Source: Methanoculleus sediminis
GTDB lineage: Archaea > Halobacteriota > Methanomicrobia > Methanomicrobiales > Methanoculleaceae
Direction of reading: 5' to 3'
Length of the DNA stretch: 64,000 nt
NCBI RefSeq assembly: GCF_001017125.1
Contig: NZ_JXOJ01000001.1
Coordinates: 390,133 to 454,132, forward strand
The stretch's first letter is position 1. Every line of letters starts with the position of its first letter. This document shows positions 53,129-62,675 of this stretch, piece after piece. The translations under genes were made by a program, and so were the position numbers. The notes under the pieces are model-generated. The model saw nothing but the letters and a program-made list of their open reading frames with translations, ran no database searches and was not told where the DNA came from.

Positions 53129-54574
53129 GTGGAACTGACGCTGAACGAGAAGAAACTCCTGGTTGCCCTGGGGCCGATGGGATCGGCCGACGCGGCCGTC
53201 CTTGCGGAGAAGATGGATACCCGCCGGGAGGCGGTGGTGCAGTACGCGAACCTCGCCGGTGATCGGGGGCTTGTGGACGTGGAAAAGCACGTCGCCCGCC
53301 GGTATGTCCCGACGGAAGAGGGACGGGCCTACATCGGAAGGGGCCTTCCCGAGCGGCAGGTGCTCGAGAGTTTCGAGGAGTCAATCCCGATGCGCGACCT
53401 CCAGGGCCACCCGCTTGCGAAGATCGCCATCGGCTGGATGCGCAAGAAGGGCTGGATCGCCATCAGGGACGGAGTCGTGCAGAAGTCCGGCAACACCGCC
53501 CCGGGCCCCGACGAAGCCGCGTTTGCCCGGCTCGCCGAAAAGGGCGAGATCGCCGACGGCGAAGGGGTTGCCGATCTCGCGAAGCGCGGGCTCGTGCAGG
53601 AGGAGGAGACGGTCGCCTACACCGTCTCGATCACGCCTCGCGGCCGCGAACTCCTCAGCCAGGGCCTCGACCTGCGGGAAGAGGCGGGCACGCTCACCCG
53701 CGAGCAGATCCTCTCCGGTGAGTGGAAGTCTCTCCCTCTCCGGCGCTACGACGTCACGAAACTCCCGAAACGCGCCTATCCCGGGAAGGTGCATCCCTAC
53801 CAGCGCATCATCGATGAGATGCGCGGCATCCTCTTCGATATGGGATTCGAGGAGATGTCGGGCGGGATCGTCCAGAGTTCGTTCTGGAACTTCGACGCCC
53901 TCTTCCAGCCGCAGGACCACCCGGCACGGGAGATGCAGGACACCTTCTTCCTCGGCGAGCGCCGGCCGCTCCCGGCGGGCTACGAGCGCGTCCGCGACAT
54001 GCACGAGCACGGCGGCGGGACCTCCTCGACCGGGTGGGGCGGCACCTGGAGCGCCGAGAAGGCGGAGCAGTGCGTGCTCCGGACGCACACGACGAGCCTC
54101 TCGATCCAGCACCTCGCCGCGCACCCGAAGCCGCCGGTCAGGGCGTTCTGCATCGGCCGGGTCTACCGGCGGGAGGCGATCGATCCCACCCACCTCGCGG
54201 AGTTCGAGCAGCTCGAGGGGATCGTCATGGACGAAGACGTCAATTTACGCCACCTTCTGGGGTTCCTCAAGGAGTTCTACGCCAAGATGGGCTTTGAGAA
54301 GGTCCGGTTCCGTCCCGGCTACTTCCCCTACACCGAGCCCTCCGTGGAGCCGGAGGTCTACGTCGACGGGCTCGGCTGGGTGGAGCTCGGCGGGTCGGGC
54401 ATCTTCCGCCAGGAGGTGACCGAGCCCTTCGGGATCGAGCACCCGGTGCTCGCGTGGGGTCTCGGGATCAGCCGGGTGGCGATGCTCCGGCTCGGGCTGC
54501 GGGATCTCCGGCAGCTCTACAGGAGCGACGTCGAGTGGGTCCGGGAGACGCCCACCTACGGCGGGAGGCGGTAA
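53129..54574 (+). CDS. pheS: Phenylalanyl-tRNA synthetase alpha subunit
   Basis: A 481-residue class II catalytic subunit. An N-terminal winged-helix region ([20 protein letters not shown] and downstream) precedes motif 1 ([20 protein letters not shown]), [19 protein letters not shown], motif 2 ([36 protein letters not shown]) and motif 3 ([20 protein letters not shown]). AGGAGG is 7 bases from the GTG at 53129. A GTG at 53123 overlaps the trpS stop and is too close to that site. Confidence 0.95.
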   Translation: MELTLNEKKLLVALGPMGSADAAVLAEKMDTRREAVVQYANLAGDRGLVDVEKHVARRYVPTEEGRAYIGRGLPERQVLESFEESIPMRDLQGHPLAKIAIGWMRKKGWIAIRDGVVQKSGNTAPGPDEAAFARLAEKGEIADGEGVADLAKRGLVQEEETVAYTVSITPRGRELLSQGLDLREEAGTLTREQILSGEWKSLPLRRYDVTKLPKRAYPGKVHPYQRIIDEMRGILFDMGFEEMSGGIVQSSFWNFDALFQPQDHPAREMQDTFFLGERRPLPAGYERVRDMHEHGGGTSSTGWGGTWSAEKAEQCVLRTHTTSLSIQHLAAHPKPPVRAFCIGRVYRREAIDPTHLAEFEQLEGIVMDEDVNLRHLLGFLKEFYAKMGFEKVRFRPGYFPYTEPSVEPEVYVDGLGWVELGGSGIFRQEVTEPFGIEHPVLAWGLGISRVAMLRLGLRDLRQLYRSDVEWVRETPTYGGRR

Positions 54575-54575
54575 T

Positions 54576-56216
54576 ATGGCAATAATCACGTTACCCTACC
54601 GGTACCTGGAACGGCTGGCCGGCACCGACCGGCAGACGATCATCGACCGCGTTCCGATGATCGGGGCCGACATCGAGCGGATTGAGGAAGACCACGTGGA
54701 CGTCGAGTTCTTCCCGAACCGGCCGGACCTCTACTCGCCCGAGGGCGTCGCCCGGGCGATGCGCGGGTTCCTCGGTATCGAGGAGGGGCTTCCGAACTAC
54801 ACCGTCCGCCCTTCAGGGATCACCTTCTCGGTCGACCCGGACCTTGCCGCTATCCGGCCCTACCTCGGTTCGGCGGTGATCCGGAACGTCAGTCTCGACG
54901 AAGAGGCGATCGAGAGCCTGATGGCCCTCCAGGAAGCCCTCCACTGGGCGGTCGGGCGCGGGCGCGGCAAGGTGGCGATCGGCGTCCACGACCTCGATAC
55001 GGTCAAGCCTCCCTTCCGCTACGTCGCCTCCCCCCGGAACCGGTCGTTCGTCCCGCTGGACTTCGAGCAGGAGATGACGATGGACGAGATGCTCGCCGAC
55101 CACCCGAAGGGCCGGGACTACGCTCACCTGGTGGAGAACTTCGATAAGTTCCCGCTGATCGTCGATGCCGAGAACCGGGTGCTCTCCTTCCCGCCGATCA
55201 TCAACGGCGAGCTGACGCGGGTCACGGCGGCGACGAAGAACATCCTGCTCGACTGCACCGGCACCGACAGAAAGGCGGTGATGACGGCGGTGAACATCAT
55301 CTGCACGGCGCTCGCCGAGGCCGGGGCGACGGTCGAGACCGTCACCGTCGAGGGCGAGGAGATGCCGACGCTCGCTCCCGCGGAGCGGGTTGTCTCGGTC
55401 GTGGAGTGCTCCCGCCTCCTCGGCCTCTCTCTCACGCCGCAGGAGATGGCGCGGCTCCTTCGCCGGATGCGATTCGGGGCCGAGCCCGACGGCGCTTCAA
55501 GGGTCCGGGTCCTCGTTCCCTGCTACCGCTCGGACATCCTCCACGACTGGGATATCTTCGAGGACGTGGCGATCGCCCACGGCATCGAGAACTTCGATGC
55601 CGCCCTCCCGGCGACCTCCACCGTTGCACAGGAGCACCCGATCAGTGCCATCACGGGAGCGGTCCGGTCGGTGATGACCGGCCTCGGGTACCTCGAGGCG
55701 ATCCCGTTCACCCTCTCAAACGACCGGGTGCTGTATACGAACATGCAGCGGGAGCCCGCTCCCGGAACCCTGCGGGTGCTCCACCCGATCAGCGAGGAGC
55801 AGACGGTGGTCCGGACCGACCTCCTTCCCCTGCTGATGGAGATGCTCCAGGCAAACAAGCACCGCGAGCTCCCGCAGAGGCTCTTTGCGGTGGGCGACGT
55901 GGTCGTGGACTGCGTCACCTCCCAGAAAGCGGCGGCGGTCAGCATCCACCCGGCGGCCGACTTCTCGGAGGCATACGCGGCGGCGGACGTCCTCTGCCGG
56001 GAACTCTCGCTCTCCTACACGGTCGCCGAGTCGGCCGACCCGGCGTTCCTCGACGGCCGCCGCGGGGATATCGTCGTCAACGGGAGAATAGTCGGGGTCT
56101 TCGGGGAGATCCACCCGGCCGTTCTCGGGTCATTCGACCTCGAGCATTCGGTCGCGGCGTTCGCGCTCGACCTTACAGCCGTATCGGGATACCCCGCCCT
56201 GCCAGATACTCCTTGA
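54576..56216 (+). CDS. pheT: Phenylalanyl-tRNA synthetase beta subunit
   Basis: A 546-residue archaeal-type beta subunit. It begins [20 protein letters not shown] and has [60 protein letters not shown] and [20 protein letters not shown]. It starts 1 base after pheS. The 3' end overlaps the convergent hisF by 44 bases. Confidence 0.95.
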   Translation: MAIITLPYRYLERLAGTDRQTIIDRVPMIGADIERIEEDHVDVEFFPNRPDLYSPEGVARAMRGFLGIEEGLPNYTVRPSGITFSVDPDLAAIRPYLGSAVIRNVSLDEEAIESLMALQEALHWAVGRGRGKVAIGVHDLDTVKPPFRYVASPRNRSFVPLDFEQEMTMDEMLADHPKGRDYAHLVENFDKFPLIVDAENRVLSFPPIINGELTRVTAATKNILLDCTGTDRKAVMTAVNIICTALAEAGATVETVTVEGEEMPTLAPAERVVSVVECSRLLGLSLTPQEMARLLRRMRFGAEPDGASRVRVLVPCYRSDILHDWDIFEDVAIAHGIENFDAALPATSTVAQEHPISAITGAVRSVMTGLGYLEAIPFTLSNDRVLYTNMQREPAPGTLRVLHPISEEQTVVRTDLLPLLMEMLQANKHRELPQRLFAVGDVVVDCVTSQKAAAVSIHPAADFSEAYAAADVLCRELSLSYTVAESADPAFLDGRRGDIVVNGRIVGVFGEIHPAVLGSFDLEHSVAAFALDLTAVSGYPALPDTP

Positions 56217-56979
56217 CCTGGCGGACGGTGAACTCGCCGTAGTGGAAGACGCTTGCCGCAAGGCAGGCGTCGGCCTTTCCTTCCGTGAACCCTTCGTAGA
56301 AGTGGTCGAGCGTCCCCACGCCGCCGCTCGCGACCACCGGGATGCCGACCGTCTCCGAGACAGCTCTCGTGATCGGGATGTCGAACCCCTCCTTCGTCCC
56401 GTCGGTCTCCATGCTGGTGAGCAGGATCTCGCCCGCCCCGCGCTCCTCCGCTTCTCTCACCCAGGCGACGGCGTCAAGCCCCGTGCCCCGGCTGCCGCCG
56501 TGGGTCACGACCTCGTACCAGCACTCCCGGCCGTCGGCGAGGGTTATCGGCGTTTTTCCCGGTGCCGTCTCGTAGTTGCGCCGGACATCGACGGCGACGA
56601 CGATGCACTGGGTGCCGAACCGTTCGGCGCCCTGCGAGATCAGGTTCGGGTCGGCGACGGCGCTCGAGTTGATGCTCACCTTGTCCGCGCCCGCCCGGAG
56701 GATCTGCTTCATGTCCTCGATCGTCCGGATGCCGCCGCCGACGGTGAGCGGGAGGAAGAGCTGGTCGGCCGCCCGCTGCACGACGTCGATAATGGTGCCC
56801 CGGTCTTCCCTGGTGGCGGTGATGTCGAGGAAGACCACCTCGTCCGCGCCCTGCTCGTTGTAGCGCTGGGCGAGTTCCACGGGATCGCCCGCGTCGCGCA
56901 GGCCGACGAAGTGCGTGCCCTTGACCACCCGCCCGTCCTTGAGGTCAAGACAGGGGATGATCCGCTTGGTCAGAACCAT
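56173..56979 (-). CDS. hisF: Imidazole glycerol phosphate synthase cyclase subunit
   Basis: A 268-residue (beta-alpha)8 enzyme of histidine synthesis. It has [20 protein letters not shown] (catalytic Asp), [56 protein letters not shown] (second Asp) and [20 protein letters not shown]. Phosphate-binding loops are intact. It is alone on this strand, convergent with pheT. Confidence 0.95.
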   Translation of the reverse strand: MVLTKRIIPCLDLKDGRVVKGTHFVGLRDAGDPVELAQRYNEQGADEVVFLDITATREDRGTIIDVVQRAADQLFLPLTVGGGIRTIEDMKQILRAGADKVSINSSAVADPNLISQGAERFGTQCIVVAVDVRRNYETAPGKTPITLADGRECWYEVVTHGGSRGTGLDAVAWVREAEERGAGEILLTSMETDGTKEGFDIPITRAVSETVGIPVVASGGVGTLDHFYEGFTEGKADACLAASVFHYGEFTVRQVKEYLAGRGIPIRL

Positions 56980-57062
56980 GTGTAGTGGTTTTGAGGCGGA
57001 GATGATGAGGGTTTGCCTATGCGACTGGCCGAAGGTGCGATGTTCCCTCTGGAACAGAGCTG

Positions 57063-57153
57063 GAGCACCGGTAGGAACGACGTTCCATGGGAACGGAGTT
57101 CGAGCACCGGAGGTGCGAGGTGCGGGGGCAGGAGCAGGAGCACCGCCAGGTGC
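57063..57153. repeat. REP-like hairpin repeats in the hisF-ahcY gap
   Basis: The 414-base gene-free gap 56980-57393 contains repeated GCACC-N3/4-GGTGC hairpins (57103-57115 and 57140-57153) and a related GAGCACCGG at 57063-57071. The 24-base unit at 57094-57117 matches 11231-11254 with one mismatch. An AT-rich CTTTTAAGTACTC near 57316-57328 may be the ahcY promoter. No reading frame here looks coding. Confidence 0.6.
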
Positions 57154-57393
57154 GACTTGCGACGGGCGGGAGCGGAGCGAGCGGCCGGAGTTCGAACACA
57201 GGAGATGCGGGTTGGAGACAAGGGGAGGGGAGATGCTCCTGGAGGATATCCATCAATAGAGGTTGCACATACACTCGGGCGAACCCTATCCCCTGGAGCC
57301 CGTGCTGCTCCCCTACTTTTAAGTACTCACGAAAGACACCTTTACAGGCAAACCGGAGAATATCCGGGCGGGATAACCGGTCTGGTGGTTTTT

Positions 57394-58620
57394 ATGGAGT
57401 CTGGAGACCTAAAAATTGCGTGGGCACGGCAGTACATGCCGGTGCTCTCGTCCATTCGGAAGCGTTTTGTCGAGGAGCAGCCGTTCTCCGGCATGACTAT
57501 CGGCATGGCCCTGCACGTCGAGGCAAAGACCGCGGTGCTGGTCGAGACGCTCGCAGCAGGCGGCGCCGAGGTGCACATCACGGGGTGCAACCCCCTCTCG
57601 ACCCAGGACGACGTTGCGATGGCGCTCGATACCCGGGAGCGGATTCACTCCTACGCCCGCCGGGGGGCCGGCATCGAGGAGTACTACGCGGCCATCGACC
57701 GGGTGCTCGACGCCCGCCCCGCGATCACCATCGACGACGGGATGGACCTGATCCACCGCATCCACACCGAGCGGCGGGATGTGCTGGACGCGATCATCGG
57801 CGGGTGCGAGGAGACCACGACCGGCATCCACCGGCTCCGCGCGATGGCACAGGAGGGGGCGCTCAGGTTCCCGGTCGTCGCCGTCAACGACACCCCGATG
57901 AAGCACTTCTTCGACAACGTCCACGGCACCGGTGAGAGTTCGCTTGCGTCGATCATGATCACGACAAACGTTCTCATCGCCGGCAAACGGTTCGTCGTCG
58001 CGGGCTACGGCTACTGCGGCCGGGGGCTCGCGCAGAAGGCCCGGAGCCTCGGCGCCCGCGTCATCGTGACCGAGGTCGATCCCCGGCGGGCGCTGCAGGC
58101 GCACATGGACGGCTTTGAGGTCATGACGATGGACCAGGCTGCTCCCCTCGGCGATATCTTCGTCACCACCACCGGCAATACGAGCATCCTCACCGAACGG
58201 CACCTCCCGAACCTGAAGGACGGGGCGATCCTCGCGAACGCCGGCCACTTCAACGTGGAGATCGACGTCGACTGGCTGGCGTCGCACGCGGATTCCACCG
58301 TCCACCGGGACGGCATCGACACCTACGTGCTCGGCGGCAAAGCCGTCCATGTCCTTGCCGAAGGAAGGCTCGTGAACCTCGCGACGCCGAAGGGCATGGG
58401 CCACCCCGTCGAGGTGATGGACCTGAGTTTTGCCGTCCAGGCGCTCTCCGCCGAGTTCATCGCGAAGCACGGCCGCGAACTCGCGCCCGGTGTGCACGAC
58501 GTCCCGTCCGCCATCGACGAGGCTGTGGCACGGCTGAAACTCGACGCGCTCGGCCTCTCGATCGACCGGCTGACGCCCGAGCAGGAGACCTATATGAGCA
58601 GCTGGACGATCGGGACGTAA
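57394..58620 (+). CDS. ahcY: S-adenosylhomocysteine / S-inosylhomocysteine hydrolase
   Basis: A 408-residue NAD-dependent hydrolase recycling the by-product of SAM methylations; some methanogens use S-inosylhomocysteine. It has MTIGMALHVEAKTAVLVETL, HITGCNPLSTQDDVAMAL, the NAD site VVAGYGYCGRGLAQKARSLG, NAGHFNVEIDVDWLA and ATPKGMGHPVEVMDLSFAVQ. It lacks the Lys-Tyr tail found in bacterial and eukaryal forms. The ATG at 57394 follows GGTGGT; the long upstream frame is through repeat DNA. A T-run (58625-58632) follows the stop. Confidence 0.93.
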   Translation: MESGDLKIAWARQYMPVLSSIRKRFVEEQPFSGMTIGMALHVEAKTAVLVETLAAGGAEVHITGCNPLSTQDDVAMALDTRERIHSYARRGAGIEEYYAAIDRVLDARPAITIDDGMDLIHRIHTERRDVLDAIIGGCEETTTGIHRLRAMAQEGALRFPVVAVNDTPMKHFFDNVHGTGESSLASIMITTNVLIAGKRFVVAGYGYCGRGLAQKARSLGARVIVTEVDPRRALQAHMDGFEVMTMDQAAPLGDIFVTTTGNTSILTERHLPNLKDGAILANAGHFNVEIDVDWLASHADSTVHRDGIDTYVLGGKAVHVLAEGRLVNLATPKGMGHPVEVMDLSFAVQALSAEFIAKHGRELAPGVHDVPSAIDEAVARLKLDALGLSIDRLTPEQETYMSSWTIGT

Positions 58621-58694
58621 ATCCACTTTTTTAATACAAATCCCTGTGCAAGATCCGGGGTGGAAAAAACGGAAGGGCCGGGACCGATACGCCG

Positions 58695-59009
58695 TCAGGT
58701 CTGACAGGCGTCTCCGTCACAATTCATTCGTAATATGAACCCGTGGCCGCACTCGCAGCAGCGGTACTGCGCATACATGCCGCACCCGGGAGCGTCGACA
58801 TTCCCCAGGAGTTCCCCCGGGGAGCCGCACCGGGGGCATGCCGGCCCCCGGTCATCGAACCAGTGGCCGCATTTGAGGCATTGATGGACGGTATGGACCC
58901 GCGGGTTGGCGGTCATGATCTCCTTGACGTGGTTCCGGCACCCGCAGAATGGGCAGGGGACAGGTCCGTCCTCTCCGGCATCACCGGCGTCGCGCGGCGG
59001 GCACGGCAT
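58695..59009 (-). CDS. Zinc-ribbon protein, about 104 residues
   Basis: A small protein with Cys pairs in CPFCGCRNHVKE, CLKCGHWFDDRGPACPRCGS and CCECGHGF, plus a further DGDACQ tail. This pattern fits two zinc ribbons and a possible nucleic-acid- or protein-binding role. The ATG at 59009 and a GTG at 59036 are both possible starts, neither with a strong Shine-Dalgarno. It diverges from the RHH gene across the 59186-59211 palindrome. No specific family was recognised. Confidence 0.55.
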   Translation of the reverse strand: MPCPPRDAGDAGEDGPVPCPFCGCRNHVKEIMTANPRVHTVHQCLKCGHWFDDRGPACPRCGSPGELLGNVDAPGCGMYAQYRCCECGHGFILRMNCDGDACQT

Positions 59010-59185
59010 CTTCCCGGGCACGTTCAACCCGCGCACACACCCGTCCCCCTGTTTACGATGCGGTTATTTCTCCACGGAATGCCACATCTCCATGCCTTTT
59101 GGGTCCGCCTGCGTTCGTCAGGCAGGTACAGGCCGGTCGGCTTGCTCTGTCTCATGCCCCTCTGTGTGCGCTCCCACTGCTTAAT

Positions 59186-59211
59186 GATACCTATTGGTAA
59201 CAATGGGTATC
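59186..59211. promoter_or_regulatory. 26-base near-perfect palindrome between zinc-ribbon and RHH genes
   Basis: GATACCTATTG and CAATGGGTATC face each other around GTAA, with ten of eleven arm positions pairing. A TATA-like GGAAAAATAAAA follows at 59217-59228 on the plus strand. The likely ligand is the RHH protein encoded at 59272, whose family commonly binds such inverted repeats, or a global regulator. Confidence 0.6.
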
Positions 59212-59271
59212 TAATTGGAAAAATAAAAACGGTATGATATAATTGTCCTGCCGGGGTACCTGAATAGGAAG

Positions 59272-59553
59272 ATGGAGTCTCCCGATAACATCTCAAGCAA
59301 GCAGGTGGGTGTGCGGCTCCCGGGCCATCTCTACCGGTGGCTGAAGGAGAAGGTCGACAGCGGGGAATACTCGAATATGGCACAGTCAGTCATCGGGGAA
59401 CTGACGAAGGCGAGGACGCTCGAAGATATGCGGTTGCGGGAGACTTCGCATTACGATGTTTCCGGAGGAGAATCCCTTGCCCGGATGGTGAACGAGCGGA
59501 TTGAACATGTCCGCCGTGAGCTCCTGGACGAAGTGAAGCGACGGCGTACCTGA
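59272..59553 (+). CDS. Ribbon-helix-helix (CopG-type) DNA-binding protein
   Basis: A 93-residue regulator. Residues 9-46 (SKQVGVRLPGHLYRWLKEKV then DSGEYSNMAQSVIGELTKA) form the beta strand and two helices of an RHH dimer. The rest is a charged helix (GESLARMVNERIEHVRRELL). No toxin gene is next to it. It probably autoregulates through the upstream palindrome. Confidence 0.75.
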   Translation: MESPDNISSKQVGVRLPGHLYRWLKEKVDSGEYSNMAQSVIGELTKARTLEDMRLRETSHYDVSGGESLARMVNERIEHVRRELLDEVKRRRT

Positions 59554-59714
59554 CCCGGAATCATCATCCATCCTCCGCGCGTCAGCCATAGCCGGGGTGA
59601 CGATCTGTTTTCCCCCGGGCCGGCAGACCCCTCTCGGACTCTTTTATTGCACGCTCCGGGAGCTGGCAGCACAACATGTTTTTATACTCGCCGGGCACGT
59701 AAATCAAATATCGT

Positions 59715-59748
59715 TTATTTGGGCCTCAAATAAGCTAAATTAAATATA
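59715..59748 (+). promoter_or_regulatory. Palindrome and TATA box upstream of modABC
   Basis: TTATTTG-GGCCT-CAAATAA (59715-59733) is a perfect 7-base inverted repeat. TTAAATATA (59740-59748) follows as the TATA box, about 35 bases before modA, with AGGTG at 59770-59774. The placement just upstream of TATA fits a molybdate- or tungstate-responsive regulator, but the sequence is not an obvious E. coli ModE box. The rest of 59554-59781 has no gene. Confidence 0.55.
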
Positions 59749-59781
59749 CCGTGCCGCAATCCTCTATAGCAAGGTGTCATT

Positions 59782-60603
59782 ATGAAAGCATCAACCCCGG
59801 CAACCCTTGTTGCCATAACCCTCATGATCATCGCCGGTCTCCTGGTCGCGGGATGCACGACCACGGAGGAGACCCCGGGAGAGACTACCCTGACCGTCTT
59901 TACGGCCGCGTCGCTCACGGGAGCCTTCACGGATATCGGCAAGGCCTACGAAGCGGAGAACGAAAACGTCAGGATCGATCTGGTCTTCGACGGATCGCAG
60001 GCTCTCCGCACCCAGATCGAGCAGGGAGCGAACCCCGATATCTTCGTCTCCGCGAGCACGAAGCACATGAAGGCGCTCCAGGACGGCGGGTTCATGGATA
60101 ACGGGACCGTGACCCCATTCCTCGAGAACAATCTGGCCCTGATCGTCCCGGCCGATAATCCGGCAGATATCAATGGTCTTGCCGACCTGAACAGATCGGG
60201 CGTAAAACTCGTCATCGGCACCAAGGATGTTCCCTTCGGCGACTATACCCGGCAGATGTTAGAAAAACTGGCTGCCGATCCTGCATACGGCGAAGCATAC
60301 CGTGAAACCGTGATGGCGAACGTCATCTCCGAGGAGACAGCGGTGAGCTCGGTGGTGCCCAAGCTGGCGCTCGGCGAGGCGGATGCGGCGATCGTCTACA
60401 AGTCGGACGTCTCAAAGGACGACCTGGAGAAAGTGACGCGGATCGACATCCCGGCCGGGTACAACGTCAAGGCCACCTATCCGCTCGGCATCCTTGCAGA
60501 GTCGCCGGGCAAGGCTGAGGCAGAGTCGTTCATAGCATTCGTCCGGGGTCCGGACGGCAGCGCCATCCTGACAGAGTATGGATTTGACCCGATCCCTGCC
60601 TGA
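59782..60603 (+). CDS. modA: Molybdate/tungstate ABC transporter substrate-binding lipoprotein
   Basis: A 273-residue lipoprotein. The signal IIAGLLVAGCTT has a lipobox Cys at about 31. The mature chain has TLTVFTAASLTGAFTDIGKA, VFDGSQALRTQIEQGANPDI and FVSASTKHMKALQDGGF, the ModA oxyanion-site region. It supplies the metal for Mo/W enzymes such as the formylmethanofuran dehydrogenase encoded at 24-28 kb. The last 26 bases overlap modB. Confidence 0.9.
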   Translation: MKASTPATLVAITLMIIAGLLVAGCTTTEETPGETTLTVFTAASLTGAFTDIGKAYEAENENVRIDLVFDGSQALRTQIEQGANPDIFVSASTKHMKALQDGGFMDNGTVTPFLENNLALIVPADNPADINGLADLNRSGVKLVIGTKDVPFGDYTRQMLEKLAADPAYGEAYRETVMANVISEETAVSSVVPKLALGEADAAIVYKSDVSKDDLEKVTRIDIPAGYNVKATYPLGILAESPGKAEAESFIAFVRGPDGSAILTEYGFDPIPA

Positions 60604-61420
60604 GCATGGGGCCCCCGTCTCCGGCAGCCGGACGCGGTTTGGGAGGGCGGCACTTACCCTCCTCATCGCCGTCCTTCTCGCGATCTTCCTCCTCTTCGTC
60701 ACGCTGCCGGTCGCCTCGCTCTTCCTGCGCATATCGCCGGAGGCGTTCCTCCGGTCGCTTGCCGAACCGGTGGTGCTCGACGCTCTCTCCCTCTCGCTCG
60801 CCACCGCGACGGTGAGCACGGCGATCGTCGTCCTCTTCGGGACGCCGCTTGCCCTGGTGAACGCCCGGCGCGACTACCCGGGGCGGGCGCTCGTCGATAC
60901 CCTCACCGATCTCCCCATCGTCCTGCCGCCGGCGGTGGCGGGCATCGCGCTGCTGATGGCGTTCGGCCGTCGTGGGGTGGTCGGGCAGTACCTCGACCAA
61001 TTCGGCATCTCCATCGCCTTCACCACGGTCGCGGTGATCCTCGCGCAGGTCTTTGTGGCCTCGCCGTTCTACATCCGGCAGGCGAGGGCGAGTTTCGAGG
61101 CGGTCGACCGCCTCTACGAAGATGCGGCGCGGACGCTCGGGGCGTCCCCGGCGACCGTCGCCTTCCGGGTCACCATCCCGCTTGCGTGGGGCGGGCTCGT
61201 CTCCGGGGCGATACTCTCGTTCGCCCGGGCGCTCGGGGAGTTCGGCGCCACGATCATGTTTGCCGGGAACTTCCAGGGGAGAACTCAGACAATGCCGCTT
61301 GCCATCTATACGACCATGCAGGGCGATCTTGATGCCGCGATCAGCCTCGCGATCATCCTGGTCGCGATATCGTTTGCGGTGATCGCTTCGGTGAAGATCA
61401 TGACCCGGAGGAGTCTCTGA
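60578..61420 (+). CDS. modB: Molybdate/tungstate ABC transporter permease
   Basis: A 280-residue permease with about six helices. It has LVDTLTDLPIVLPPAVAGIA and the inner-membrane EAA loop AARTLGASPATVAFRVTIPL, with LSFARALGEFGATIMFAGNF downstream, typical of ModB/CysT-type permeases. It overlaps modA and shares one base with the modC start. Confidence 0.92.
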   Translation: MDLTRSLPEHGAPVSGSRTRFGRAALTLLIAVLLAIFLLFVTLPVASLFLRISPEAFLRSLAEPVVLDALSLSLATATVSTAIVVLFGTPLALVNARRDYPGRALVDTLTDLPIVLPPAVAGIALLMAFGRRGVVGQYLDQFGISIAFTTVAVILAQVFVASPFYIRQARASFEAVDRLYEDAARTLGASPATVAFRVTIPLAWGGLVSGAILSFARALGEFGATIMFAGNFQGRTQTMPLAIYTTMQGDLDAAISLAIILVAISFAVIASVKIMTRRSL

Positions 61421-62208
61421 TGCTCTCGTTCTCCGCCGTCCGGCACCTCCGCGACTTTATCCTCGACGTCACGCTCTCGGTCGGGCGGGGGGAAACCCTC
61501 GTCCTTATCGGGGAGAACGGGGCGGGCAAATCCACGGTGCTGAACCTGATCTCCGGCATCCTCACGCCTGACGCGGGCGAGATCGCGCTCGGGGAGAGGA
61601 CGCTCTTTTCAAGCGAGGAGGGGATCGACGTCCCCGCCGAGAACCGGAGGATCGGCCACCTCTTCCAGTCCTATGCTCTCTTCCCGCACATGACCGTCGC
61701 CGAGAACGTGGCGTTCGGCCTCCGGTGCCGGAAGGTCCCGCGGCCGGAGATCGCTTTTTCTGTGACGAACCAGCTTCGCGCGATGAACCTCGCCGATCTC
61801 TCGGACGTCAACGTCGCCCGGCTCTCGGGAGGGCAGCGGCAGCGGGTGGCCCTCGCCCGGGCGCTGGTGCTCGATCCGGACATCCTCCTCCTCGACGAAC
61901 CGCTCGCCGCCGTCGATATGCGGGCTCAAGGAGCGATGCGGAAGGAACTTCGTGATCGGATAAGGAGCACCGGCATCCCCTGCATCGTCGTCACCCACAA
62001 CCTCGGCGACGCCCTCGAACTCGCCGATCGCCTCTGCCTCCTCGAAGAAGGGAACGTGGTGGCCGAGGGTGCGCCGGAGGAGGTGCTCGGCATGCAGGAT
62101 AACGGGTTCATCGCGAGTTTTGCCGGGTCGGAACCCCACAACGGCTTTATGCCCCGGGCGCCAATCACTGGTCATAGCCGGAGGCTGCCGGATTCCCGGC
62201 CCCTCTGA
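61420..62208 (+). CDS. modC: Molybdate/tungstate ABC transporter ATPase
   Basis: A 262-residue ATPase with Walker A GENGAGKST, Q-loop LFQSYALFPHMTVAENVAFG, signature LSGGQRQR, Walker B ILLLDEPLAAVD and H-loop VTHNLGDALELADRLCLLEE. The C-terminus ends soon after, with no regulatory MOP domain, so it is shorter than bacterial ModC. Confidence 0.92.
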   Translation: MLSFSAVRHLRDFILDVTLSVGRGETLVLIGENGAGKSTVLNLISGILTPDAGEIALGERTLFSSEEGIDVPAENRRIGHLFQSYALFPHMTVAENVAFGLRCRKVPRPEIAFSVTNQLRAMNLADLSDVNVARLSGGQRQRVALARALVLDPDILLLDEPLAAVDMRAQGAMRKELRDRIRSTGIPCIVVTHNLGDALELADRLCLLEEGNVVAEGAPEEVLGMQDNGFIASFAGSEPHNGFMPRAPITGHSRRLPDSRPL

Positions 62209-62216
62209 TAACGACC

Positions 62217-62672
62217 ATGAAGAAGCAAGGCCACGTGCTATTCCTGGCACTGCTCGCGGCGATCTCTCTCGTGCCGGGATCGGCCGCGGGCGGGGAGATC
62301 CCCATCGATTACTCGTTCAACGAGTCGCACGCGGAGATCTACGAGCGGATGCTGGAGCGGAACGCATCCCTCGGCGAGTACTATGAGAGGATCTGCCCCG
62401 AATTCCTGGAAAACATGCCCCCGGAGACGAGGGCGCATCTCTACAACACGACGATGGCGCGGCAACGGCCTCCTGGTGCCGACGGGGAATTTGTGCCGCC
62501 CCTGATAATGGGAAAAGTCGCCATCGCCACCGCCTCGCCCGTGACCTCGGTGTGCGGGGTACCCATCCCGATTGTGGGTATCGCCATCCTCGGCCTCGCT
62601 GGTATCATCATCCTTGCCCTGCTCGCAGCGGTCGCTCTCATCCTGGAGCGCATCCGCAACGGGAACGAGTGA
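62217..62672 (+). CDS. Small secreted, membrane-anchored hypothetical protein
   Basis: A 151-residue protein. The signal VLFLALLAAISLVPGSAAGG precedes a soluble middle (DYSFNESHAEIYERMLERNA) and a long C-terminal membrane helix (IVGIAILGLAGIIILALLAA then VALILERIRN). The middle contains one Cys (ERICPEFLENMPPE). It lies 8 bases after modC and may be co-transcribed. The family was not recognised. It ends 3 bases before the convergent glycosylase. Confidence 0.55.
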   Translation: MKKQGHVLFLALLAAISLVPGSAAGGEIPIDYSFNESHAEIYERMLERNASLGEYYERICPEFLENMPPETRAHLYNTTMARQRPPGADGEFVPPLIMGKVAIATASPVTSVCGVPIPIVGIAILGLAGIIILALLAAVALILERIRNGNE

Positions 62673-62675
62673 GCA

